From Morella rubra (taxonomy: Eukaryota > Streptophyta > Magnoliopsida > Fagales > Myricaceae), in contig CM025855.1 of assembly GCA_003952965.2 (NCBI GenBank), positions 28,807,002 through 28,871,001 on the forward strand: a stretch of DNA of 64,000 nt, in the 5' to 3' direction. The notes under the pieces are model-generated. The model saw nothing but the letters and a program-made list of their open reading frames with translations. It did not search any database and was not told where the DNA came from. Within the stretch, counting starts at the first letter, position 1. Every line of letters starts with the position of its first letter. Below, piece after piece: positions 47,401 to 57,466 of the stretch. The translations under genes and the position numbers were made by a program.

Positions 47401-47928
47401 TGACTTCACATGAAGTAACCTAACAACGAAAGACAACTTCGAGTACTTCTTACACCCAGGATACAACTCTCGCTCAGCATCCGCCCATAACTTAGTATAC
47501 GCGGAAAACCCATCTCCAGACCCAGACTCGACTGTTTCAGGACCCAGAATATTTTCACCAGCGTTCTCATCAACCTCTGCTCCTGCCTCAAAATCTTCTA
47601 ACATGTCTCTCATATCATCATTTATGTTTCCCTCAGAGTCCTCGCTTCTAGGTTCAGGTTCTAAAGTCACTACCCGGTTAGGAACTTCTGATATCGACTC
47701 TCCGTGAAATACCCAATGAGTGTAACTCTGGTCAAACCCAATTATGTATAAATGATCCTCCATCTCGTCTACATGTTTGAACAACACATTCTTACATCTC
47801 TTACATGGACATCTTATCATTCCACGACTATCTGCATAACTACGGGCAACGCTCATAAAATCCCGAACACCATCACTATACTTTACACTTTTGAGTCTAT
47901 CAGCCTCATAAATCCAGCTTTTATCCAT
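44433..47928 (-). CDS. TNP2-type CACTA transposase (Transpos_assoc, Transposase_21, DUF4218, DUF4216)
   Basis: Starts at Met 47928 with the zinc-binding N-terminal domain (DKSWIYEADRL, RCPCKRCKN, HWVFHGES), followed by the Tnp2 catalytic region (PVCGESRWKYSQNSK, RWHQEKR, LGLASDGFNPFGNMSLSYS, WSTKGRLACPNCNA, KKRKRADIELSWTKRSIFFE, LRHNLDVMHVEKNICDNVLG). It continues at 45356-45979 (KSHDSHVLLQRLLP, MVHLAVHLPREVKLGGPVQF; DUF4218), about 45190-45285 and 44433-45115 (DUF4216: GVRFHTVFREQ, CDWFDLSTQN, WYKDDPFVLASQ, QVFYIDDIKL). It excises and integrates the element by binding its ends. Small frame breaks: the first long frame ends TAA overlapping the next ATG at about 45979, and a one-base deletion lies near 44856. 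Otherwise well preserved, with two likely introns in the 3' third. Confidence 0.92.
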
Positions 47929-48394
47929 ATTGTTCCTTCAAAGACGAAAATATAAACAATAATGCAAACAATGATGACATTCACACTCAACTCCATTTCT
48001 CCGGGTGATAGGTCCTATCCCATTCAAGTTTACAATATCACGTACTGCATGTAATTGACCCGACTATTCGTGACTGATGCTTTAGAAATTTCGACAGCAT
48101 TTCCCCTCAGTCTCCAGATACACGCCTACAACATTGAGCATAAACACCCACCATTGAAGGCAAGTGTACAAGCTCAATGCTGAATGTGTATCCGAAAGAC
48201 AAAAGGAGATTTGCATCGAAATTTCTAAACACATCAGTCACAATATTAGATACAATTACGCACATTACGCATATTGTAAACTCAAACTGTCCATAACGTG
48301 GACAATTCAAGAATTACACGAGTTCGTTATCCGAACTTCGTGTAATTCTTAAACGGGGGCTAAGGCTACTAATTAATGAATGCATGAACATGAC
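47929..48394. other. 5' flank of the transposase gene
   Basis: Leader and promoter region of the leftward transposase. No coding signal. Confidence 0.5.
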
Positions 48395-49250
48395 AGCAAA
48401 AACCGTTCGGACGCTATTAACCGTCCGAACATAAAATATAGCGTTCGGACCTTTTTGAAAAGCGTCCGATGAAAAATTAAGTCAGGACGGTATATAAACC
48501 GTTCGGACTGCGATTGTCGAACAACACAGTTCTTCGCCGAACAGATGACATTTTCAACACAAATTCATGCCAAAATCAACCAAATGACAATATTTCAATA
48601 TAAACACATCACAACTAACTCCAAACTCAATTACGATCATTTTAGACCCTAAAAATTCGAAAAACACATGCTTTGATATCCTAAAATCCATGCTTTTCAT
48701 CATAAAATAAAAAAAATTTAAAACCACTAACCTTAAATGCAATCCAATTCGAAATCCTAAATAGGTTGCTCCTTTAACACCCTTTTCAATGAGATTAACG
48801 TCTTAAATCAGCTCTCCTCTTCTCTTCTTGCTCAAATCTCTCAAATTTCTAAGTTTTGATCCTTTTCGATATACTGTCTGCGATTTCCAGTCTTTCAACG
48901 AATATAAACCGTTCGGAAACATATATTCGTTCGGACGCCTACGTGTAAAAGATTACGAGGGAAAAACATGCCGCCTAAATTTTCATACCGTCCGAACGAA
49001 GACTTATAGCTGACGACACCGTTTTAGCAACCACCAAACGACAGCGTCTGATCTAAAAAAAACATCGGACTCACATAATCGTCCGAACTCTTTCTTAACT
49101 TTCACGGCGCCGTTTGGAAACCCATAAACGACAGCGTCTCAACACTACCATCTAAAACAAGCATCCGAACCCTTTAACTTACCGTCCGACGGGTTTCTTG
49201 CGAAGTACGACACCGTTCGACCTTACTGTAACATCCGAACGGTTTTGACA
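48395..49250. repeat. internal array of GTTCGGAC-type motifs
   Basis: Clustered motifs AACCGTTCGGACGCT, ACCGTCCGAAC, GCGTTCGGAC and related variants, like those at the element ends but located about 4.5 kb inside the right end, directly upstream of the transposase gene. They may be transposase promoter elements or the old terminus of an inner element. Confidence 0.8.
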
Positions 49251-49441
49251 ATCTTATTTTTTTTTCTTTCTAATATAAATAAGAGTGCACGAAGTGTAAT
49301 GAAATTGGGAAAGAGTAACGAAATGAAATAACATAAAGCAAAACAGAATAACAACAACTACAATCCCAATATACATACTCAAAACATAAAATAAAAATAG
49401 ATGTCCTCAAAATATAATAAAACAAAATATAATAAAAGATC

Positions 49442-50650
49442 CTAATCATCAGAGAGATGCAGAACCGCCCGGACATCGCTCATGTGCTCCTCAAGCAACA
49501 CGACCCGCTCAGTCAGGGCAACTAGCTCTGCACTGGTAGCGACGCTCTTCAGGGCCAATTGAACCTCGGACACTTGCTTCTTTAACTCAGCGTCCATGCT
49601 CACGACCTTAAGCTCCAGAGCTGATAGCCGAGAACTGATATTACCCACCATCTCATGGGTGGGCTGCATGACCGCTCACATCTGCTCAGTCAACTCGGTC
49701 ATCATAGACGCCACCCAACTCGGCCGCTGTCCCTCGAGTCCCTGGGAAGAGCCCTGTCCAAGATCCTGCTCCTCGGTCCCCTGAGCCGGCTCCTCTCGTC
49801 TAGCTCTAGCTGCCCGAGCAGCACCTAGCACTCATCGTGTCTGCGCCATCGACTTTGAGAGCATTGTCTTGTTAATCGACCCAAGTGGAAGCACCCTCGG
49901 CTCGTCGGCACCCTCGGGTACCATCAAGTTATGCAGGAACTGGGTCAGAAGAACTCCATAAGGCAACAAAATCTGAGCATCGGTCTTCAGGGCCTCAGCA
50001 CGGACGATTGGTAGATGAATGATGCCATATCAACATGAAGCCCCCGTACAACTACCATGTACAAGAACTCGGCCCGCCATAACTCAACTCCGTCGTGTGC
50101 TTCTTCGGGTCGATGGTGGAGCATAGAATCAGGTGCATGATCCTCCAGAAGGAAGCAGCTGCCCGTGAAGCATGTTGCTTCCCTCCAGGATAGCGTATCC
50201 GGCCCAACAGCATCCAGAAAACCTCGGCCTTAGTAGGGCGGCCCTCCTCTGTCATTGGCACGTTAGGGAACGCTGTCTCATCCCTCACGTACCCCAAAAA
50301 TAAAGCGAGCTTGTCTGGCGAGAATATGATCTGCACGTTCCGGATGGTCACCTCCATACTAGGCTCCTCAACGTCCCTCGCCGAAGTATAGAAGCGTAAA
50401 ACTCTTGCACCAGGTTCTTTGACGCATACCCGGTCCTCTGGACAAACGGAAGCCAACCTGCTTGCTCCACTATCTCTGGAAGCGTCCGATCCTCAAACCG
50501 AAGCTAATAGAAATCCGCCAACTGGATATGCCGCTCGACAACGACCGAGCGGGACATGATGACTGTTGTATGCTCATCCAACGATAAACCTGGAGCAGAA
50601 GACTCCTCCGCATCGGCCTGACTGCTGGTACGCAAACGCTTGTTCATTTT
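49442..50650 (-). CDS. accessory CACTA gene: 'putative plant transposon protein' domain plus C-terminal coiled coil, interrupted
   Basis: The likely start is Met at about 50648 (MNKRLRTSSQADAEESSAPG). The middle (about 50052-50470) encodes EVTIRNVQIIFSPDKLALFL, PTKAEVFWMLLGRI and SFWRIMHLILCSTIDPKKHT, resembling the plant transposon protein domain of the Transposase_32 type often carried by CACTA and other elements. The 3' part (49442-49669) reads MQPTHEMVGNISSRLSALEL and on through an amphipathic coiled coil to the stop. Several in-frame stops separate the parts, so it is not a single open frame now. Function in transposition is unknown. The domain name is recalled from pattern, not searched. 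Confidence 0.6.
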
Positions 50651-50659
50651 CTATAATCT

Positions 50660-53580
50660 GCAAAAAACCGTTCGAACAGTTAGAACTACGTCCGAACAAC
50701 AACAGAAAGGCGTCCGAACGGTATAATAAAAAAGAAAATGCAAATTAAATATAAAAAAGCATTCGACAGTTAAACTAGCGTCCGGACAAAGAAAAACGAC
50801 AATGTTTCATGTTTGTATAATAATTCGTTGCGTCCGGACACTTTTGGATACCGTCCGAACTAAACACAAATAGTAAAATTTTATAACTTTTAATATAAAA
50901 AAGTCCGGATGTATTTCATGTAACGTCCGGACACAAACTAAACGACGACGTATTTCCTTTTTATACTAAAAGAATTTCAAACGGGTTATTTAGAAGTCCG
51001 GACAGTATATCTAAACGTCCGGACGGTATATCTAAAAGACGATATATCTAAATGTCTGGACGATACTGGGATGAAGACCGAGTTAACTCAGCCATGGCAG
51101 CATCTCAAAACCTCCCACACACTACCCAAAACACACCAAATCACAAACAAATACACAACACAATCCTAACACTTAACACAATCAATTTCTACGTAAAAAT
51201 CAATCAAAAAACACAATGTAGTATACAAAAAATAGAATTGAAATCCTATATATATAACTGTAAAAAACAAAATTTTAAAGCAAAATCATGTTAAAAATCA
51301 ACAAAACATACCTGGATGTGATTAGAATGCGAAGATTTGACAAAAATCAACTAAGAGTCGAGAGAGATTAGGTGATAAAACGTTCGGTTTAATGAAAATG
51401 TCGAACTGTTTGCGTTTTTCATAATCCATCGAACCCGTCCGAACCGCTCATAGCCATCCGGACGTTTATGCGCACACGTGGCCCAATGAGAGTCCTCCGC
51501 ATTAAATGCCAAAATTTAAACCGTTTAAAACGGTTCGAAAAGTAATTACGTCTGACGGTTATGGAAAGTCCGACGGTTTTACCTGACTTCGCGCGACGTG
51601 GAAGCACACGTATGGCTGAATAAACGTCAAACTACGTCCGGTTATAATAGGGTTCGAACGGGTATAGCTGTTTTCAACCGTCGTGTAACGTAAACGCGTG
51701 TAAGCCATGCGACGGCTGCAACATTCGTCCGGACGCTTAACGTGCCGTTCGAACAGTGTCGTAATATCAAACGCGTCCGGACACTATTTTTATACGTTCG
51801 AACTCTTACCTTTTAAACGCGTCACTGTTCTACCAGAGGTGGGTCCGGACGTTCGGACGCATGGCCACATTTTTTTTCTCTTTTCAATAAATTTAATTTA
51901 TTTAAATCATTTCACTAACACAATATAATTATAACTAATCAACTATTTAAATTAAAATTATTATTACACGAATTATTATAACTAATCACCTATTTAATTG
52001 TAAATACAGTATCCGTTCCGTTAACATAGCACTCGTACTAGTAACTCTTTTAATTATACTAATCGTCCGTTTAAATTTTAATAAATTTAAACTAATGAAA
52101 AAACGTAATTAATATGGAATATCAAACATAATTTAAATACCGAACGAAAAACACAATCATAATGTTTAGTACAAGTCGAAGACGATCCTTCTAAGGATAA
52201 ATTAATAATAACGATAAAACATAAACATGAAACTACTCCGAATCACGAGATGGCTCATCCAGATCTTGTCCGAGGACGTCACGAACATGCGCCAAATGCT
52301 CCTCTATCGGAACGGTGTGGACAGACTTGGACAACTGGGACAATTGTTCTCTTACAGCGAACAGTTTCCTTTCCATAATATTCATCTCCTCCGTCAGAGC
52401 CCTATCCGTTAGAGCAAATTTATTTTCCAAACCGATCAAGCGGCATTGGAGCTCCATGCACAACGAATGCGTCGGCTCCACTATCGCCCTAATACTCCCC
52501 CTCAACTCCGCTAAAAAAGCGTCCGCCCAAGCTGGTTGCTGAGTTTGTCCTCCAACATTAGTGATACTTCTCTCGGAGTGGTCCATGGTCAACCTAGCAA
52601 AAACCGTCCGAACATAAGCACAAACTGTTCGCACATATCTCAAACGGCGACGTTTATTTTTATATGCGTTCGAACTCTTAAAATTAACCGTCCGAACTAA
52701 CGAGTAACATCCGGATGACATGTATAGCATCTGAACGCAATATAACACAGTCCGAACGGTAATTCGACGAACACAAAACAAACACCACTATAGATGAACA
52801 AAGAACTCACAAAAATTTCAAAAGTATTCAATTGAAATGCATGAAATTGAAAACCAAACTCACAAAGAAGGTCTTACCTGAAGTTGTTTCGAGAGATCTC
52901 GAATAGGATAGAGAAAAGTTTGAGAGAATAGAGTGAAAGTGTGATTTTGGCAAAATCTAGCCTGTTTAATTTGTCAAGAATAAGTCCGAACAGTAATATT
53001 GGGGTTCGGACTCCTATCAGGGTTAGATTCACACGTGGTCCAATCAAATTCAACGTCATTAAATATGACCGGTTCGAGAAGCTGCTTAGAACTAAACCCG
53101 TCCGGACGGTTTCCAGTGGAAGTTTTGCAACGTGGAAGCACACGACTCGCGGAAATAGAATTCATACGCGTGCGGACAGTTTTGTTTCGTCCGGACGTAT
53201 TTATTTTTTCACGTACGAACGCTATAGTGGAGGTCCGGACATGATTGAGCGTTCGGACGATTTTCAATTTGTCACTATATGCTGATGATTATTATTCGTC
53301 ACGTGATATCGTTCGGACGTTGTATATGTTACGTTCGGACGTTATTGTAAAGCAATTGTGACGATTCTAAACGTCACTCGGTTACGTCGATTTGGAATTC
53401 GTCACCCAGCAAAGTGTCCGAACCGTTTGATTGTGAGTCCAAACGGTATTTTGTATTTTGTGACTTTTTTAATCGTCACTCATGCGCGACGTGTGGTATG
53501 TTGTCACACGCGATATACGTCCGAACGGGTTTGTAACATGTCCGGACGGTTTTGGCGTTCATGGCTGACTTTGGGTGACG
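50660..53580. repeat. right subterminal repeat arrays of the CACTA element
   Basis: From 50660 to 51060, 51360 to 51860, 52600 to 52760 and 52980 to 53560 the sequence is studded with CGTCCGAAC, GTTCGGAC, GTCCGGAC and GTTCGAAC in both orientations. Stretches without motifs (51060-51350, 51860-52230) are AT-rich. The right array is far longer than the left one. Confidence 0.85.
52233..52586 (-). CDS. small coiled-coil protein in the CACTA element, paralog of 49442-49760
   Basis: Open frame of 117 codons from MDHSERSITNVGGQTQQPAW to the stop at 52233. QPAWADAFLAELRGSIRAIV, EPTHSLCMELQCRLIGLENK and EEHLAHVRDVL align with RPSWVASMMTELTEQ, QPTHEMVGNISSRLSALELK and EEHMSDVRAVL of the accessory gene at 49442-49760. 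So the element carries two copies of this coiled-coil module, the second intact. Coiled coil suggests oligomerisation, perhaps of a DNA-binding complex; no catalytic motif is visible. It lies among the GTTCGGAC-type repeats. Confidence 0.6.
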   Translation of the reverse strand: MDHSERSITNVGGQTQQPAWADAFLAELRGSIRAIVEPTHSLCMELQCRLIGLENKFALTDRALTEEMNIMERKLFAVREQLSQLSKSVHTVPIEEHLAHVRDVLGQDLDEPSRDSE

Positions 53581-53676
53581 AAATTAATATTTTGTCATAA
53601 AAGGTCACTTTAGGTGACAAAATTTGGTTTGACACCCAAAACTTTGTCACCTAAAGTTATAATTCTTGTAGTGTAT

Positions 53677-53928
53677 GACTGCTGCAAAGTACGAACGAAG
53701 TGGAGAGAATTTTTTCAATGAGAAGGAAATTGTTTTTGATGATGCGGTATGGATATTTAATTTCAATACTATCCCTTTCATCTGCCCTGCTACTCAATCT
53801 AATGGTGTGAGGCAATAAGACTAAGACTTAAGATCATTTAAGATATAACCTTAATCCTATTACATAGAATTTGATACCATACATAATTTTAGAAATATTG
53901 GGACTTTAACACTCTTTTATAATATTAA
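53677..53928. other. host flank right of the CACTA element
   Basis: No gene recognised. The RAE1 exon interrupted at 41705 does not resume here as recognisable coding sequence, although a TTTGCAG acceptor-like site lies on the minus strand at about 53682-53690. Confidence 0.5.
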
Positions 53929-54860
53929 AGTTGCCTACTTGGGATATTGATTTGACTGCATAACCTTGTCATTCTGTATATATTAGTTGGAGTTAACACT
54001 CTTTTATAATTCTCCTATATATGGTCCATGTTAGAGCTTTTTATCTTGACTCGCCTTTTTCAGATAAGATGACAAAAACCACCAATATAAGTGAGAGAGC
54101 GGTGAACTGGCCGGCTCAACAATTTCAAAAAAGTTGTCCTTTCAGTTAGGGTGAAAAATTAAGGTAATTGATACTTACTAAAATAACCGTTTTTATTGTT
54201 GTTTATAAATTACTGCTTATGTAAAACAAATGTCTCAAGCACTACCTCATGTGTCAAATTGATGCAGGAAAGATTTTGGTGCTGAAGCATATATGAAGTT
54301 GATAGCTATATAAAGGATGATTCAATCAAATGCTTTGAACTCCACTGGTATTGCGTCCCAAGAACATTGTCTGCCATCATTTGTCTTGAAGTTGGCCAGC
54401 ATACAGAGAATGAGGATTTCCTCGTAGAAGAAAGATGACATTTTCTTCGGTTGACTTCAAATATTCAGTCATAATAATGATTAACCGTGTCATTCAGATA
54501 AAGGGAAAATGATCTCTAGTTCTTTTGATGAGTATCACCGGTTGCCTGCCCAGGTTTCCAATTCATCAGCACCCAAATTGGCAATTGGCTATATCCTTTT
54601 TTTTTGTTTTGAATTTCTGGTGTTCTTTGGCATCAAATTGAATTGTTTATAATTCTTCTTCATTGTACACTTTTGCTGTATAGTATAAGGTGAATCAATG
54701 AGCTGTCTATTTAATGTAATTTTTTTATACATTTCAAATTTCACGATGAGCAGATTTGCATGGATGAGATTTCTTCCTACCCATAAATTTTGATAATTTT
54801 TCAAAATATTTACTTTTTTTTTTTTTTTGCTGCAGATCTCTAGATTCAACCGTCTTATTG
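53929..54860. repeat. duplicated NLR-flank block, partner of 61810-62745
   Basis: Matches 61810-62745 in order: CTACTTGGGATATTG, TAGTTGGAGTTAACA, AAGATGACAAAA, CAACAATTTCAAAAA, GGAAAGATTTTGGT, AACTCCA...GGATATTGC-type, GCCCAGGTTTCCA, TTCATTGTACACTTTTG and TTTTGCTGCA-type blocks. The duplication covers the 3' side of the resistance-gene unit. Not clearly coding. Confidence 0.75.
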
Positions 54861-55239
54861 CTTCGCCATGATAACTATCATAGCGTTTGGTAAACTAAAA
54901 TTTTAACCCCTAAAATTTTATCATCGTTACAAAACTTTCTCTCTTCATTTTTTCACAAACTTTTTCACTTTTTCACCAACTTTTTCATTCTCTCTCTTCA
55001 CCTTTTTTACCAACCTAAAATTTTACTAAAATTTTATTCCCAAAACACTATTTATATATCGGAGGAACAATGCGGTAAATTAACGGGGATCTCTGTTGAG
55101 AAAGTGCCATTTTTCTGCCTCTTGGTTGGCCCTATATATATAAGAGGATAGTTATTCAAGCTATTTTTGCATAAGATATGAATGCATTGTGGTATTATTT
55201 TTTGAAGAGTCTGTCACTGCATTATATTCATGATGTACA
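54861..55239. other. AT-rich spacer, no gene recognised
   Basis: Repeated TTTTTCAC/TTTTTCACCAAC strings near 54940-55010; otherwise nothing. Confidence 0.45.
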
Positions 55240-55545
55240 ATCTCTGCCAGAGGAGGCCTGCAGAACCTCAGTTCTCTCCAGTATTTGTCCATATCATGCT
55301 GTGACAGACTAGAGACTCCCTCCGACTCCCTCCCGAGTTATACAATTGAGAGATGCCGTAGCTTGACAAGATTGCACCAGGGAATGCGTCGCCTAACCTC
55401 TTTGCAGATGTTAAAAATTAGGGAATGCCCCATCTTATTCCAGAGAGGCGAAGGGGAAGATTGGCCCAAGATTGCTCATATCCCAAAGGTACTAAGAAAA
55501 GAAGGAAAAAAGAAAGAAAGAAAAAACAGTATTTACTGCTAGTGG
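55240..55545 (+). pseudogene. LRR 3'-end fragment of an RGA-type NLR
   Basis: Reads GLQNLSSLQYLSIS, then after frame changes LHQGMRRLTSLQMLKIRECP and GEGEDWPKIAHIPKV before a stop at 55540. This corresponds to the last LRR and C-terminal tail of CNL proteins of the RGA2/RGA3 kind (compare GIGEDWPKIAHIP at about 60700-60735 in this window). Only the tail is left, so it is a duplicated remnant. Confidence 0.75.
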
Positions 55546-55767
55546 ATGGCGCCTACGTACTGAACCTTCCCTGCCCGATCGGCTCCCTTCGAGTCATTGA
55601 CCCATCCACTCCCTTTAGTTAGTTATCCAAATGTTTGGCCCAATTAGTGACCTCCTCGCATGATCCGCCACTCGTACAACCTACCAAAAAGTCAACTGAA
55701 CAGGCCGTCAACATTTTTTAGAATTGAGTCATAAATAATGATACTTGTTCTTTTATCATATTTCTCA

Positions 55768-56170
55768 TTAAAATTTTCTATTATCTTCCACTCCTCGATT
55801 ATTAGAGTAGTGACACGTTACATCTCAAATTATTGATTTTGTGATATTTCACTTATAAATACCATCTTTATACATTTTACACCACGTGTACTGTTCTTTT
55901 TCGACTTAAATTAATACTTTAATTTAGTAAAATGATGACTTTATCTTTACAAAATATAATAATAAAAAAAATTGTGAAGATAAAATTATCATTTCACTGA
56001 ACGGAAATCTATACTCTCCTAAAAAAATTAATACTTTTCGTCTAAATTATTGGCATGGTACATAATGTAAACGGATGGTAGTTGAGAGGTGAAATGTAAC
56101 AAAATTTATAGTTCAAAGTGCAAAGTATCAGAACCCCAATAGTTGATAACTGAAAAGTGTATTTATTCTG
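55768..56170. repeat. diverged foldback MITE, relative of 29702-30077
   Basis: Contains TAGAGTAGTGACACGTTACA near the left and CAAAGTGCAAAGTATCAGAA, CCCAATAGTTGATAACTGAA and AAGTGTATTT near the right, in the same arrangement as the 29.7-kb MITE. The ends are eroded. Confidence 0.5.
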
Positions 56171-57466
56171 ACTTTGCTTTATTTGTCTTCTATATATTAA
56201 TATTTTATTCAGAGGTTATGAGGAAGGTGGGCATGCACTCGCAGGTTGAGGGGAGTACTTAAAACCTGCTCTATAGCACCACTTGAGAGGCCCTGGTCAA
56301 GTCAATTATGAGGCATTGGGTTCATAATATTAATCTTCCCCCTTCCTTTTAATCAGACTAATTAGTTGTCCATGTGGTCCTGCATGCACGATTCCCCGCC
56401 CACCAGAAACCACGGTGGAAGTCAATGGACATGCAAACCATTGGCGGTTACATCAAAATACTTGTGCAAGCTGCTGTGTAAGAGATTAGACCGAGTTAAC
56501 GGCACGTAGTTTAAGAATACAAACCCACGGCTAAAATGATCAAATTAAATAAGGGATCACTCAACGAGAAATGCGCAAATTCTGGTCACATTTTAATCTT
56601 GCTAATAGTATACGTATTAATTGATCTTAAGAATGCTTTTTATATTATATTCTATGTTAATGAAAAGAAAATAAATTCTATTTCAGGAATTAGAGCGAAG
56701 CGTTCTTTTTTTTAAAAAAAAAAAAAAATTGTTTACTGCTATTGGATGGACCCCTATTGTCTTGTGTACTCATGTTTGATTTTCTGAGAACAGCAAATCA
56801 TGTCGATTGTTGGTTTATACTTCGCCCTACAGAGGGAATTTGAAGAATCAAAATTGCAAAATTAAAAGAAAGTAGACTAGATCGGGAAGTTTATTGTATT
56901 TTCTCTGTTATGAAAAATAAAAGGCGGATTACTTGACTTGAGTTTGTGCGTACGTACTAAAGAAAGTGCCATTTGTTGATAAGATCAGTACGTACTTGAC
57001 GTCCTTTCGTGCTCCGACAGCACTTGATTACCTCCAGTCAATTCAACGACCAGTTATTTAATAACCACTTGACATCTTCTCCCAACTTCGTTTACTCGAT
57101 TAAACAAAGGCTTAGTTGGTCTGTAAGACGAAATAATTAAAGATGGTTGCCCATTAATTACTCGTAAGCAATTGGTTGTCGACAGTTCATCCCCCTTATC
57201 TGTAAAAACAAGTTCAATTTGCTTTATCTGATCCCCTTTTGTTGATCACGCGAGTACGTAAGCAACCTTCCCTGCCCTAACACTGCCATACACCCACTCC
57301 CTTTAGTTGATTAAGCAAATGTATATAACATGCAAGTGGCAGGGGCTTATAAAGGTAGGCGACGCCTCCCACTTCCGATTCACGGCAAACGCGCGTATCT
57401 TCCTTCTACCCTCTTAGTACTACTTCAACACTGCTTTTTAGCTTTCCTTACTCACGCTCAAAAGAA
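56171..57466. other. upstream region of the CNL pseudogene
   Basis: Intergenic DNA with no recognised gene; the 3' part includes the presumed promoter of the resistance gene. A 112-codon frame at 57330-57668 overlaps the true NLR start in another frame and is a shadow. Confidence 0.5.

Larger units (their letters stand above)
41706..53676 (-). mobile_element. CACTA (En/Spm, CMC) DNA transposon, about 12 kb, with TAT target-site duplication
   Basis: The right terminus at 53673 reads CACTACAAGAATTATAAC on the minus strand, the hallmark of plant CACTA elements. TAT follows at 53674-53676 and also precedes the left edge at 41706-41708, the 3-bp duplication size of this superfamily. The left edge starts GTTTTGGGTGACAAAACTGG, matching the right end only from about 32 bp inward (GTTTTGGGTGTCAAACC), so the left terminal inverted repeat seems to lack its outermost bases. 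Genes run leftward: an accessory gene pair, the TNP2 transposase and a Transposase_24-type gene. Long subterminal repeat arrays lie at both ends and in the middle. With the left CACTA end missing and small frame breaks in the transposase, it is probably no longer autonomous. Confidence 0.92.

Noticed and set aside
41770-53580. CRISPR-like or satellite array from the many GTTCGGAC motifs
   Set aside because: The motifs are irregularly spaced, occur in both orientations and vary in sequence. They lie within a plant CACTA element, where such motifs are expected near the ends.
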